DNA of 64,000 nt, taken from NCBI RefSeq assembly GCF_900102925.1, contig NZ_FNKI01000002.1, positions 186,001 to 250,000 on the forward strand, read 5' to 3'. Under the pieces are notes generated by a model. The model did no database searches. It was given only the letters and a program-made list of their open reading frames with translations, and was not told the origin of the DNA. The DNA comes from Flagellimonas zhangzhouensis (GTDB lineage: Bacteria > Bacteroidota > Bacteroidia > Flavobacteriales > Flavobacteriaceae). Shown piece after piece: positions 53,382 through 62,537 of the stretch. Position 1 is the first letter of the stretch, and each line of letters starts with the position of its first letter. A program made the position numbers and the translations under genes.

Positions 53382-55184
53382 ATGTTTAAGAATTTCGCCA
53401 GAGTCTTTTTATTGTCCCTATTTTGTCAAGCTGTTAATGCACAGATTGCGCAAGATTGTGTGGATGCCATTCCTATTTGTAGCAACACACCTGTGAATGG
53501 TGGCACCTACGATTTTGGAAGTGATGACTTTAATGGGGCAACGGCTACGGGCTGTTTGGAGGCCACGACTTTGGGAACGATTGAATCCAATTCGGCTTGG
53601 TACAGATTTAGGACCAATGCTTCAGGACAACTTGGATTTAATATCGGACATGACAGTACCGAAGATTGGGATTTTGCATTATATCAAGCCTCAGATTGTA
53701 ATCTGTTGGGTGACCCTATACGATGTAACTTTTTCGATAATAGCGAAGGGGTGAGTTTTATTGGTGTGGGTGAAGATCCAACGGGCAATACAGATTCTGT
53801 TCATTTTGAAGATTGGTTGGAAGTTGAGCCAGGACAGGATTACTATCTTTTCATCAATAATTATAGCAATGTAAACTCTGGTTTTTCCATTCAGTTTACA
53901 GGAACCATCTGGGAAACTAATCCTTACGATGCATTGGATTGTTCCATTGTTAGTAACCTTTTGGGGCCTCCGATTGCGGCTTGTGAAGGTGACAATGTGG
54001 AATTGAATGCTACCACTGCCGATGCTTTAAACTACAGTTGGTTCATGAATACAGGGTCTGGATATTCTCAGATTACTGGAGCTACTTCTGCTACTTATAC
54101 AGTAACTGCTTCAGGAGATTATAGAGTAGTAGTTGCCACCAATGCTGAAACAATTATTAGTGATGTGCAAGTAGGATTCAACCCAAGCCCCATGACCAAT
54201 CAAGTTTCAGATGAAACTTTTTGCCAAACGGATTCCATGACTTTTGATTTAAATACCAAAGATGTTGAAGCTTTAGGTAATCAAAGTCCAAATGATTTTA
54301 TGGTTAGCTACCATAGTTCTCCATCTGATGCCACAATGGGAATTCATCCTTTGGAAAAGGAGCATACAACTCTAGTGGGTCAAGAAACTATTTATGTGCG
54401 AACCACTTCAATGGCCAATTCCAATTGCTTTGATGCTTCACAAAGTTTTGTTTTGGAAGTGATTGAGTCTCCAGTTTTGACATTTTCTGAGCAAGAAGTG
54501 ATTTGCGAAACCGTCGGGTCTTTGGAAATAGGAGAGGCTTATCCTGTTCCAAATTTTGAATATATGTGGAATACAGGGCAGCAAACGCCTACCATTCAAA
54601 TAACTGAAGCTGGAGAATATACCCTTACCGTATCCAATATCGTAAATGGCGTAAGTTGTGAATCATCCCGAACGGTTACAGTTTCTATTTCTGAAATGCC
54701 AGTGATTACCAGTATCGATATTGCCGATATGAGTGTCAACAATGTAGTAACCATTCATACGGAGGGGCAAGGTGAATTCGAATTTGCTCTAAATGAAGGA
54801 GAATACCAATCCAGCAATATATTTGAAGGTGTTCCGCCTGGAGTTCACACAGTTCACATGCGCGACCTTTATGGTTGTGGCGAAGTAGTGGAAGAAATTG
54901 TGGTTGTCGGATTTTTGACCGCATTTACTCCCAACGGAGATGTGTTGAACGATTTATGGCAAGTGGAAGGACTTTCAACCCTGAATTCGCCCATTGTCAC
55001 CATTTATGACCGTTATGGAAAGCTCATCAAGCAAATGAGCCAGTTCGATGCAGGTTGGGATGGTAATTTTCAAGGAAAACCACTTCCTTCTACCGATTAT
55101 TGGTTTAAACTTTCTTATTTGGATAATGATGGTAACCGAATCTTTGCCAAATATTTGCAAAGCCATTTCTCTTTAAGAAGATGA
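53382..55184 (+). CDS. T9SS type B sorting-domain protein (gliding-motility-associated C-terminus)
   Basis: 600 residues. Signal peptide (MFKNFARVFLLSLFCQAVNAQ), then a domain with conserved Cys pairs (CVDAIPICSN, CLEATTLG, WYRFRTNASGQLGFNI), shared in order with the next gene. Ig-like repeats fill the middle. The C-terminal 90 residues (FLTAFTPNGDVLNDLWQVEG to HFSLRR) are the T9SS type B sorting domain that targets proteins for export by the gliding-associated PorSS/T9SS. Probably surface-attached or secreted, with adhesin-like structure. Substrate unknown. Confidence 0.92.
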   Translation: MFKNFARVFLLSLFCQAVNAQIAQDCVDAIPICSNTPVNGGTYDFGSDDFNGATATGCLEATTLGTIESNSAWYRFRTNASGQLGFNIGHDSTEDWDFALYQASDCNLLGDPIRCNFFDNSEGVSFIGVGEDPTGNTDSVHFEDWLEVEPGQDYYLFINNYSNVNSGFSIQFTGTIWETNPYDALDCSIVSNLLGPPIAACEGDNVELNATTADALNYSWFMNTGSGYSQITGATSATYTVTASGDYRVVVATNAETIISDVQVGFNPSPMTNQVSDETFCQTDSMTFDLNTKDVEALGNQSPNDFMVSYHSSPSDATMGIHPLEKEHTTLVGQETIYVRTTSMANSNCFDASQSFVLEVIESPVLTFSEQEVICETVGSLEIGEAYPVPNFEYMWNTGQQTPTIQITEAGEYTLTVSNIVNGVSCESSRTVTVSISEMPVITSIDIADMSVNNVVTIHTEGQGEFEFALNEGEYQSSNIFEGVPPGVHTVHMRDLYGCGEVVEEIVVVGFLTAFTPNGDVLNDLWQVEGLSTLNSPIVTIYDRYGKLIKQMSQFDAGWDGNFQGKPLPSTDYWFKLSYLDNDGNRIFAKYLQSHFSLRR

Positions 55185-55261
55185 TCAAATTGTTATTCAT
55201 CGATTAACTGTTTAATTTTTCGGTTATTGTATACTAAAACCTACTTTCTTTAGTTATACAG

Positions 55262-55278
55262 GTTATGTAGCATAACCT
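55262..55278. repeat. Short hairpin between the two T9SS cargo genes
   Basis: GGTTATG-TAG-CATAACC, 7-bp arms around position 55261-55277, with a short TTTAG tail. Weak terminator or leader hairpin. Confidence 0.35.
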
Positions 55279-55292
55279 TTAGCCCAAACTCT

Positions 55293-56738
55293 ATGAGAGC
55301 TCTTTTTAGTGCCGTATGCCTTATTGTTTTCTTTCAGCTACAGGTAAGCGCACAAAACTCCCCAGATTGTAGAACTGCAATTCCTGTTTGTGCCGATGCC
55401 CCTATTATGGGGACTACAGATGGTGGGGGTGATATCGATGATTTTGATCCTGAGGTGATTACCCAAACAGGCTGTTTGGAAAAAGGGAGTGTGAGCTCGG
55501 CAAACATAGAGAACAACTCAGCTTGGTATGTTTTTAGGGCAGGTACGAATGGACAAATAGGATTTGATATTGAAGCGCTTCCAGTTAACCCAGGTGGACC
55601 TATTACCGCGGAATGGGATTTTGCATTGTATGGTCCTTTTGATGAAGATTCAGGGGCTAATTACTGTACAATTATTGGTGATGGCTCTGCCCAGCCCATT
55701 CGATGTAATTACGAATATAATGACACAGGTTTTACAGGAATTGGCGTGAATCCAGTGGATGGTAGGGAAGGAGCTCCTTTTGTGAAGGCGAGTCAAAATA
55801 CCTATGATGAATGGTTGAATGTGACCGAGGGTGAGATTTATTACCTCTACATTAATAATTACAATACAAATTTTGATGATGAACCAGAGGATTTCATCTT
55901 GACATTTACAGGGTCTTCTGTGGATGAAGATCAGGATACGGCTTTGGATTGTACGTTGAGAGATGAGTTTTTAGGATTTGATATTGTGGCCTGCGAAGGT
56001 GATCCAGATATTGTTTTGAGTGCGTTGAATTCACCTGCTGGTCCAAACTTGAACAACATAACTTGGACGGTGGATTGGGACGATGATGGCACGATTGACC
56101 AAGTTTTGGCTACAGGTGCCACTGAGACAGAGTATACGGTTTCGAGTCCAGATTCAGGACGTTATTTCGTATCCATTGAAAACAGTCTTGGACAAATTTA
56201 TTCTGACGATGTCCTGATAACTTTTTATGGTCAGCCAGAATTGGATGAGGTTCGAATTATAGATGATTTGGTTTCGAGTGATCAAACAGATCCTTATAAT
56301 GTAGAAATTGTTCCTGTAGGTGATGGGGATTACGAATATGCCATCAATGGTGGAGAGTTTCAAGATAGTCCTATTTTTTATGATGTGCCTCCAGGGGTAA
56401 ACACAGTTGTGATCAACGATAAAAATGGATGTGGTACTTCGGAACCAGCTGAATTTTTGGTTGTGGGCTATCCCAAGTTTTTTACACCCAATGGTGATGG
56501 AATTTACGATACTTGGAATGTTTTGGGAGTAGAACAACTGACCAATCCTGTTATTTATATATTCGACCGTTATGGAAAGTTGCTAAAGCAATTGGATACC
56601 AATTTAGGTTGGGATGGTACCTTTAATGGACGGGATATGCCGTCATCCGATTATTGGTTCCGATTGGATTATGATAAGGATGAGGATGGTGTAATTGTAG
56701 CCACCCAAGTACGTAGGCATTTTTCGTTGGTACGATAA
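55293..56738 (+). CDS. T9SS type B sorting-domain protein, paralog of the previous
   Basis: 481 residues with the same plan as its upstream neighbour: signal peptide (MRALFSAVCLIVFFQLQVSA), a Cys-rich PDCRTAIPVCADAP...CLEKGSV domain, WYVFRAGTNGQIGFDIE, one Ig-like domain, then the type B sorting domain (PKFFTPNGDGIYDTWNVLG to RRHFSLVR). It is the product of tandem duplication followed by loss of middle repeats in this copy or gain in the other. Exported by the T9SS. Confidence 0.92.
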   Translation: MRALFSAVCLIVFFQLQVSAQNSPDCRTAIPVCADAPIMGTTDGGGDIDDFDPEVITQTGCLEKGSVSSANIENNSAWYVFRAGTNGQIGFDIEALPVNPGGPITAEWDFALYGPFDEDSGANYCTIIGDGSAQPIRCNYEYNDTGFTGIGVNPVDGREGAPFVKASQNTYDEWLNVTEGEIYYLYINNYNTNFDDEPEDFILTFTGSSVDEDQDTALDCTLRDEFLGFDIVACEGDPDIVLSALNSPAGPNLNNITWTVDWDDDGTIDQVLATGATETEYTVSSPDSGRYFVSIENSLGQIYSDDVLITFYGQPELDEVRIIDDLVSSDQTDPYNVEIVPVGDGDYEYAINGGEFQDSPIFYDVPPGVNTVVINDKNGCGTSEPAEFLVVGYPKFFTPNGDGIYDTWNVLGVEQLTNPVIYIFDRYGKLLKQLDTNLGWDGTFNGRDMPSSDYWFRLDYDKDEDGVIVATQVRRHFSLVR

Positions 56739-56740
56739 AA

Positions 56741-56766
56741 AAAGGCCAGAATTTCTTCCAGCCTTT
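56741..56766. terminator. Terminator between convergent genes
   Basis: AAAGGC-CA-GAA / TTC-CA-GCCTTT stem with an internal mismatch, flanked by A- and T-rich ends, between the T9SS cargo gene and the OmpP1-like gene. Confidence 0.6.
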
Positions 56767-56788
56767 ATTCAATTTTTTAATTTCTTGT

Positions 56789-58291
56789 TTAGAATTTCAT
56801 GGAGTAGCCCAATGAAATATTGGTGTTTACCCTGTTCACTAAACTGGCTAGGTCAAGACCTCCATCAAAGAAATAGGTATTTACATCTTGCTCCATTCTG
56901 GTGTAGGATAGGTCAATTCTACTAGCGCCAAAATTGTATCCGATACCAGCGGAATACGCATTCAATTCACCCACTGTGCTTCCATCTTCATACGGACTGT
57001 CTTCAAAACGGTATCCTGCTCTTAAACTTACTTGGTCAATTCGGTATTCTCCTCCAATTCTATAGGTGTTCACAACGCCTAAAGTGTTTGAAATGTAATT
57101 GTTCTCATCTGAAAAACTAGGGTCAGATGTTGGTTTCAACTTTGCTTGGGACATATCTTGATAGCCGTAATCAAAACTGATCAAACCAGACTTGCCAAAA
57201 ACAAGCGCAGCACTACCTGTAATTTTTGCAGGTGTTTGGATTCTATAATCAGGATATAGGTTTACGATACCGAAGTTGATGTAGCTGATATCTGAAACCG
57301 CCAAATTTGAATTGATGCGTTGAGAGGTGTCGTCTCGCAATCTATACCAAGTAGGGGACTGGTAACTTCCTCCAATACGAACCGCTTCGCTCAATTTGGC
57401 AATGGCGCCTAAACTAAAAGAGAATCCAGAGCCATCAGTGTGTAAAAAGTTATCGAACGAACTGCTTTGAATCAGGGAATTGGCATTATACCCATCCTCA
57501 TCAAAGTAGGTGACTTGATCGTAAAAAACAGAGTGAAAATTCAATGCCGCTCCCACATATAAATTTTCCTTGTATTGACCGGAAAAATTAAAAGTGAACT
57601 TGCTATTGTATCCAGAAGTGTTGTTGATATAGCGTTGATTCACACTGCTGTAATCGGCGTTTGAATAGTAGGAAGTATTGCTGTCATCATCAGCTACAGG
57701 TTCAATAATACCCGCTTGGAAACCTAAGAATGCTTGTTGTGGTCCATATCCTAAACTAGAGCCGATATCCAAATAGGCATCTTCAATATATTCTCCGTTC
57801 TGAACTCTTAATGGTCCTAAAGGTTCTCCTTGTGCAAAGTTCAAAAAGTAATTATCAATACCCACCGATGAGCTTCCCCTTGCCAAGAACTCATTTTCAA
57901 AGTTCTGAACCATGTCGTAATTCACGGCAAGGGCAATTTTCCGCCATGGGTTTTTGTCTGAAGCCTGAAAAACAAACACGCCACCAGCTTGATTAAAGTT
58001 GAGGTCGTTCATCGTTGTTTTGGTCATTCCACCACCATAAAAAGCGTCATTGTTTCGGTGGTAATTGGTTCCCGTAAAAGTGATTTCGTTATAGTTGAAC
58101 ACCGCCGACCCTGCAGGGTTTACGTTGATGGCACTTAAATCGCCACCCAATGCACCAAAGGCACCTCCCATAGCTTGAAACCTTGGGGTTCCCTGTAGGT
58201 CTTCCGAGCTAAATCGCAGTACATCATCTATGGTCTGGGCACTGGCATAAGCACATACCATTACCATGATGAAAGTTGAGATTCTTTTCAT
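56789..58291 (-). CDS. OmpP1/FadL-family outer-membrane transporter
   Basis: 500 residues with a signal peptide (MKRISTFIMVMVCAYASAQ), then TPRFQAMGGAFGALGGDLSAINVNPAGSA, the FadL/TodX N-terminal hatch motif, and a long barrel ending in NISLGYSMKF. The family moves hydrophobic compounds (fatty acids, hydrocarbons) across the outer membrane. Bacteroidota members are often called hemin receptors without good reason. Lies 38 bp downstream of the Trp/Gly-rich lipoprotein gene. Confidence 0.9.
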   Translation of the reverse strand: MKRISTFIMVMVCAYASAQTIDDVLRFSSEDLQGTPRFQAMGGAFGALGGDLSAINVNPAGSAVFNYNEITFTGTNYHRNNDAFYGGGMTKTTMNDLNFNQAGGVFVFQASDKNPWRKIALAVNYDMVQNFENEFLARGSSSVGIDNYFLNFAQGEPLGPLRVQNGEYIEDAYLDIGSSLGYGPQQAFLGFQAGIIEPVADDDSNTSYYSNADYSSVNQRYINNTSGYNSKFTFNFSGQYKENLYVGAALNFHSVFYDQVTYFDEDGYNANSLIQSSSFDNFLHTDGSGFSFSLGAIAKLSEAVRIGGSYQSPTWYRLRDDTSQRINSNLAVSDISYINFGIVNLYPDYRIQTPAKITGSAALVFGKSGLISFDYGYQDMSQAKLKPTSDPSFSDENNYISNTLGVVNTYRIGGEYRIDQVSLRAGYRFEDSPYEDGSTVGELNAYSAGIGYNFGASRIDLSYTRMEQDVNTYFFDGGLDLASLVNRVNTNISLGYSMKF

Positions 58292-58329
58292 TTTGTTTGA
58301 TTTAGATTAAAGGAATAGTTTTTAGCATA

Positions 58330-59586
58330 TTATGGTCTGCCACCTCGGCTTCCACCACCACGTGAACCACCTGAAGACCTGGAAGCACCTCCAGAGCTTC
58401 TGGAACTGCTACCACCTGAGCTTCTAACGGCCCCTGAGCTTCTGGAAGAAGAACCGCTGCTTCGGTAACTTCCTGAGCTTCTTGTAGAGGACGAAGGTCT
58501 ACTGTAGCCACTGCTTCTTGAAGGTGTTGAGTATGATCTAGAACTATTTGTAGCTCCTCTATAGCTTGGATAAGAGCTTCTTGTGCTCGGTCTACTTGTT
58601 CCACTATAGCTTCTTGAGCTTCTGTTGGGGGAGTAGGTTCCGTATGAAGGACGGGTTGTTCTACTGCTTCTATTATAATAACCAGCCGTAGATCGAGTAC
58701 TTCTGCTTGTTCTGTAGTTTTGGTTTCGAGTAGCTGCAGCGCTTCTTGAATATCGTTGTGTATTTGCACGATTGGTGTAGCTGCTGTTGCTTCTTCTCGC
58801 TAGATTATTGCTTCTATTGGTCACTGCTGAATTGGAGCGACCGCTATTTCTTCTAAAATCACTGGTGTAACTATTTCTTGAGCGCAAAGTGGTTCCAGGA
58901 ATTCGTGAATATCCTCTTCTGCCCGACATGTATGCATAATCTCTTCCGTAATATCCGTTCCAGCCCCAGCCGTTGTATGGGTAACCCCATCTCCAGCCAT
59001 ATCCAGCCCAGCCCCAGCCAGCGTTCCAACCCCAGCCAGTATTCCAACCCCAGCCCCAACGGCTATATCTCCAAGGACTGTACCATCCCCAGCCCCAGCT
59101 ATTGTAAGGGTAACCCCAGGCCCAGCTATTCCAACCCCAGTAACCACCCCAACCGTAGTTGGCCCAGCCCCAGTTGTTGCCATAAACATTTATAGAGATG
59201 CTTGTAGGATTGTCTCCCCAACCTGGATTTCCGTTGTAATTGTTGTTATAAGCAAAGTAATCCGTTTGCTCACCATAGGGAATGGTGTCGTTGGCCATTT
59301 GACTTGAGTAACTATCAACATCTGTGAAGATTTCACCATCTAAGATCTCGCCATATTCATTGGCTTTTTCACCAAAATAATCCCCATAAATATTGTTCTC
59401 CATTTCTGCATTTCGAACAGCTTCGGGATTTTGTTTTTCCACATAAACAACACGGTCTCTGCTGGAATAAATTCCATCATCGTAATAAGAGGCTTGTTGA
59501 TAAGATCCACATGACGCCATCAATAGAGCGATGACGGAAAACATGGAAAAGGTCTGTAGTTTATTGAGGGGTAAAGACGTTAACAT
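58330..59586 (-). CDS. Trp/Gly/Tyr-rich lipoprotein with Ser/Arg-rich tail
   Basis: 418 residues from ATG 59586 (an ATG at 59610 is also in frame). Lipobox Cys26 (LLMASC). A normal acidic region (to about residue 125) precedes a low-complexity block of WGW, GWG and YNGWGW units (about residues 135-215), then a Ser/Arg/Tyr/Thr tail ending SRGGGSRGGRP. Similar low-complexity lipoproteins occur in flavobacteria with no known function; surface or structural roles are only guesses. A second frame over the 3' half gives Glu/Gln/Ala-rich sequence, an effect of the repeats. Confidence 0.82.
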   Translation of the reverse strand: MLTSLPLNKLQTFSMFSVIALLMASCGSYQQASYYDDGIYSSRDRVVYVEKQNPEAVRNAEMENNIYGDYFGEKANEYGEILDGEIFTDVDSYSSQMANDTIPYGEQTDYFAYNNNYNGNPGWGDNPTSISINVYGNNWGWANYGWGGYWGWNSWAWGYPYNSWGWGWYSPWRYSRWGWGWNTGWGWNAGWGWAGYGWRWGYPYNGWGWNGYYGRDYAYMSGRRGYSRIPGTTLRSRNSYTSDFRRNSGRSNSAVTNRSNNLARRSNSSYTNRANTQRYSRSAAATRNQNYRTSRSTRSTAGYYNRSSRTTRPSYGTYSPNRSSRSYSGTSRPSTRSSYPSYRGATNSSRSYSTPSRSSGYSRPSSSTRSSGSYRSSGSSSRSSGAVRSSGGSSSRSSGGASRSSGGSRGGGSRGGRP

Positions 59587-59680
59587 GGTGCAATTTTTAT
59601 TGTTGAACATATTAAAAATAACTAGTTTTACCGAATTATTTTATTAAAGAAAACACAAGTTTTGTGCCAAAGTTCAATAG

Positions 59681-61156
59681 ATGGGTAAAAATTTAACAAG
59701 TAGAGCAGAAGATTATTCCAAATGGTATAATGAACTTGTTGTAAAGTCGGACTTAGCTGAGAATTCAGGAGTTAGGGGTTGTATGGTGATAAAACCTTAT
59801 GGCTATGCCATTTGGGAAAAAATGCAAGCTCAATTGGATAAAATGTTCAAGGAAACAGGTCATGAAAATGCCTATTTTCCCTTATTTATTCCAAAATCAT
59901 ACTTAAGTAAGGAGGCAAGTCACGTAGAAGGGTTTGCCAAGGAGTGTGCCGTTGTGACACACTATAGATTAAAGAATGCTGAGGACGGCAGTGGTATTGT
60001 TGTGGACGAAGATGCAAAATTGGAAGAGGAACTTATTGTTCGTCCAACTTCCGAAACTATAATTTGGGATACCTACCGCAAGTGGATTCAATCCTACAGA
60101 GATCTTCCCTTAAAAATTAACCAATGGGCCAATGTGGTGCGATGGGAAATGCGTACCCGACTTTTTCTAAGAACTGCTGAATTTTTATGGCAAGAGGGGC
60201 ATACTGCACATGCCACACGAGAGGAGGCTTTGGAAGAAGCCGAACTCATGATGAATGTGTATGCCGAATTTGTGGAAACGTATATGGGTGTTCCTGTGAT
60301 TAAGGGAACCAAAACCGAGAGCGAGCGATTTGCTGGAGCAGAGGAAACCTATTGTATCGAAGCTTTAATGCAAGATGGTAAAGCACTTCAAGCTGGTACT
60401 TCGCACTTTTTGGGACAGAATTTTGCCAAGGCCTTTGATGTAAAATTTGCCAGCAAAGAAGGGGTGCAGGAGCATGTTTGGGCTACTTCTTGGGGAGTTT
60501 CTACCCGTTTGATGGGTGCGTTGGTAATGACTCACAGTGATGATAACGGTTTGGTATTACCTCCGAACTTGGCGCCAATTCAAGTTGTAATTGTACCTAT
60601 ATATAAAGGAATGGACCAATTGGATGCCATTTCTGAAAAAGTGAATCCGTTGGTGAAGGAGCTTCGTGCCAAAGGAATCACGGTAAAATTTGATGATAGG
60701 GATACACATAAGCCTGGTTTCAAATTCAACGAATATGAGTTGAAAGGTGTTCCTGTTCGTTTGGCGGTTGGTCAGCGTGATTTGGCCAATGGTACATTTG
60801 AAGTGGCCCGCAGGGATACTTTGGAGAAAGAAACAGTTGCTGCTGATAACATTGTGGACAAGATTGAAGCCTTGTTGAAGGAAATGCAGGAGAACATTTT
60901 CCAAAAAGCCTTGGATTATAGGGATAGTCACATCACCGAAGTGGATTCTTATGACGAATTTAAAAAGGTGTTGGAAGAAAAAGGAGGCTTTGTATCAGCG
61001 CATTGGGATGGCTCCATGGAGACAGAGGATAAGATAAAAGAGGAGACAAAAGCCACTATACGCTGTATTCCATTGAATGCAAAACAGGAAGATGGTAGCT
61101 GTATTGTGACAGGAAAACCATCTTCGCAACGGGTATTGTTTGCAAAGGCCTATTAA
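59681..61156 (+). CDS. proS: Prolyl-tRNA synthetase, short archaeal/eukaryotic-like form
   Basis: 491 residues, class II. Motif 2 region is [34 protein letters not shown] and [19 protein letters not shown] carry the ATP and proline sites. No editing INS domain lies between motifs 2 and 3. The C-terminal extension ends [11 protein letters not shown] with a Cys (residue 467 or nearby). It charges tRNA-Pro. This form is usual in Bacteroidota. No close operon partner. Confidence 0.96.
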   Translation: MGKNLTSRAEDYSKWYNELVVKSDLAENSGVRGCMVIKPYGYAIWEKMQAQLDKMFKETGHENAYFPLFIPKSYLSKEASHVEGFAKECAVVTHYRLKNAEDGSGIVVDEDAKLEEELIVRPTSETIIWDTYRKWIQSYRDLPLKINQWANVVRWEMRTRLFLRTAEFLWQEGHTAHATREEALEEAELMMNVYAEFVETYMGVPVIKGTKTESERFAGAEETYCIEALMQDGKALQAGTSHFLGQNFAKAFDVKFASKEGVQEHVWATSWGVSTRLMGALVMTHSDDNGLVLPPNLAPIQVVIVPIYKGMDQLDAISEKVNPLVKELRAKGITVKFDDRDTHKPGFKFNEYELKGVPVRLAVGQRDLANGTFEVARRDTLEKETVAADNIVDKIEALLKEMQENIFQKALDYRDSHITEVDSYDEFKKVLEEKGGFVSAHWDGSMETEDKIKEETKATIRCIPLNAKQEDGSCIVTGKPSSQRVLFAKAY

Positions 61157-61183
61157 TTAGGATGCAAAAAATAATATTTACTG

Positions 61184-61213
61184 TTGCAAGACTTAAAAAT
61201 AGTTGTATTTTTG
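61184..61213 (+). promoter_or_regulatory. Promoter of the tRNA-Glu genes
   Basis: -33 TTG (61184-61186), a 19-bp spacer and -7 TATTTTTG (61206-61213), 23 bp before the first tRNA. It fits the Bacteroidota consensus. Confidence 0.7.
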
Positions 61214-61236
61214 CATCCGCAATTGTGCAACCATAT

Positions 61237-61308
61237 GGCCCGTTCGTCTAGGGGTTAGGACGCCAGGTTTTCATCCTGGTAACAGGGGTTCGATTCCCCT
61301 ACGGGCTA
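61237..61308 (+). tRNA. tRNA-Glu (anticodon TTC), copy 1
   Basis: 72 nt. Acceptor GGCCCGT pairs with ACGGGCT (one G-T), the anticodon loop is TTTTCAT with TTC at 61270-61272, and the T-loop is TTCGATT. CCA is not encoded. Identical to copy 2. Confidence 0.97.
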
Positions 61309-61365
61309 CTAAAGTTCATATGGACTTATTGAAAATGGGATTTTAATCCCTAAATTGAAATTAAT

Positions 61366-61437
61366 GGCCCGTTCGTCTAGGGGTTAGGACGCCAGGTTTT
61401 CATCCTGGTAACAGGGGTTCGATTCCCCTACGGGCTA
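61366..61437 (+). tRNA. tRNA-Glu (anticodon TTC), copy 2
   Basis: Identical to copy 1 over its 72 nt and separated by 57 nt. Probably co-transcribed with it and perhaps with rpsT, 35 bp downstream. Confidence 0.97.
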
Positions 61438-61472
61438 CAAAAAAAGTATTTAGAAAGAATTAATTATAAGCA

Positions 61473-61724
61473 ATGGCAAACCATAAGTCAGCATTAAAGA
61501 GAATCAGAAGAAACGAAGCGGTACGTTTGCGTAACAGATATCAGCACAAAACTGTGCGTAATGCTATCAAAAAATTGCGTAACGAGGAAGACAAAAAAGC
61601 TGCCGAAGCTTTGTTGCCTACAGTAGTTGGTATGATCGATAAATTGGCAAAAAAGAACATTATCCATACCAATAAGGCATCAAACCTTAAGAGTAAGTTG
61701 ATGAGCAAGGTTGCAGGAATGTAA
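61473..61724 (+). CDS. rpsT: 30S ribosomal protein S20
   Basis: 83 residues, strongly basic, with the S20 pattern [21 protein letters not shown] and a helical-bundle C-terminus ([15 protein letters not shown]). It binds 16S rRNA early in 30S assembly. No separate promoter is evident, so it likely shares the tRNA-Glu transcript. A terminator follows. Confidence 0.97.
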   Translation: MANHKSALKRIRRNEAVRLRNRYQHKTVRNAIKKLRNEEDKKAAEALLPTVVGMIDKLAKKNIIHTNKASNLKSKLMSKVAGM

Positions 61725-61745
61725 TTCTTGATTTAAAGATATTTG

Positions 61746-61778
61746 AAAAACGCTCCCATTCGGGGGCGTTTTTTTTGC
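61746..61778 (+). terminator. Terminator of rpsT
   Basis: AACGCTCCC-ATTC-GGGGGCGTT hairpin with one G-T pair, then TTTTTT. Confidence 0.85.
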
Positions 61779-61785
61779 GCTTTAT

Positions 61786-62472
61786 TTATCTAAAGGTTTT
61801 TCTTCTACCAAAAATGGCACCAGCAATAAAGCAGGCATACATGAAAAGTACCACGATCATCAAAATATTAAAAACACCATAATTTGAGGCTACAGTGGGT
61901 AATTCGTGTCCCAAATAATATATGATTGGAAAAAAGCAATAAAAGATGGCCAATCCCAAAGTTGTCCAAAACATAAGGTTGTGCTTTGTGGGATACATTT
62001 CCTTGTCTGTTCGCTTTTCATGAATGTACAAGCCAATACAAATCAGTAAAATAAGTGAAGAAATAATATCTGCATAGTACAAGCTGATGTGAAATGGGTT
62101 TTGAAAGAACAGGCTGACCAAGAAAGCCAATATGCTTGTATAAACACCGTACATCACCCACTTTTTATGCTTTTCACGCTTCAGCACATTCCAGTAAACA
62201 TAATAGAAAAATTGAAATGAGATGAATGCATAAAAATTATATACAATTACGTTGTAGTTGCTGTAGGCATCATCTGCTAAAAATTGAAACTCATCAAATC
62301 GCCAAATTAAATATCCCAACACTTCAGTTAGAAAGGTGTAAATGATAAATATTGGAAAGAACTTTAAGGGGGTGTCCACATAGATGCGATAACGGAAAAT
62401 AACCACAATCCAAGTAATGAAATAAAGTGGAATTGTGTAATTATCGATTAAAAAACCATAGAATTCTTCCAT
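61786..62472 (-). CDS. Seven-transmembrane hypothetical protein, tandem paralog 1
   Basis: 228 residues from ATG 62472, chosen because it aligns with the start of paralog 2 and gives the same length; an upstream TTG at 62505 adds 11 poorly conserved residues. About seven hydrophobic helices. The conserved signature is DTPLKFFPIFIIYTFLTEVLGYL (residues about 33-55), and the C-terminus is basic (FGRRKTFR). The loop after helix 5 is Lys/Glu-rich. No known family recognised. Convergent with rpsT. Confidence 0.78.
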   Translation of the reverse strand: MEEFYGFLIDNYTIPLYFITWIVVIFRYRIYVDTPLKFFPIFIIYTFLTEVLGYLIWRFDEFQFLADDAYSNYNVIVYNFYAFISFQFFYYVYWNVLKREKHKKWVMYGVYTSILAFLVSLFFQNPFHISLYYADIISSLILLICIGLYIHEKRTDKEMYPTKHNLMFWTTLGLAIFYCFFPIIYYLGHELPTVASNYGVFNILMIVVLFMYACFIAGAIFGRRKTFR

Positions 62473-62537
62473 GCAGTAGTCGTAGTTATCCGAACAATCG
62501 GACAATACTAAAAATACAGTTTATTAAATAAACGATT

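Noticed and set aside
58302..58769. Glu/Gln/Ala-rich open frame of 155 codons on the minus strand
   Set aside because: Lies in an alternate frame of the Ser/Arg repeat tail of the lipoprotein; an artefact of the repetitive codons.
58878..59195. Pro/Ser-rich frame on the plus strand
   Set aside because: Antisense shadow of the WGW repeat block, periodic only because the repeats are.
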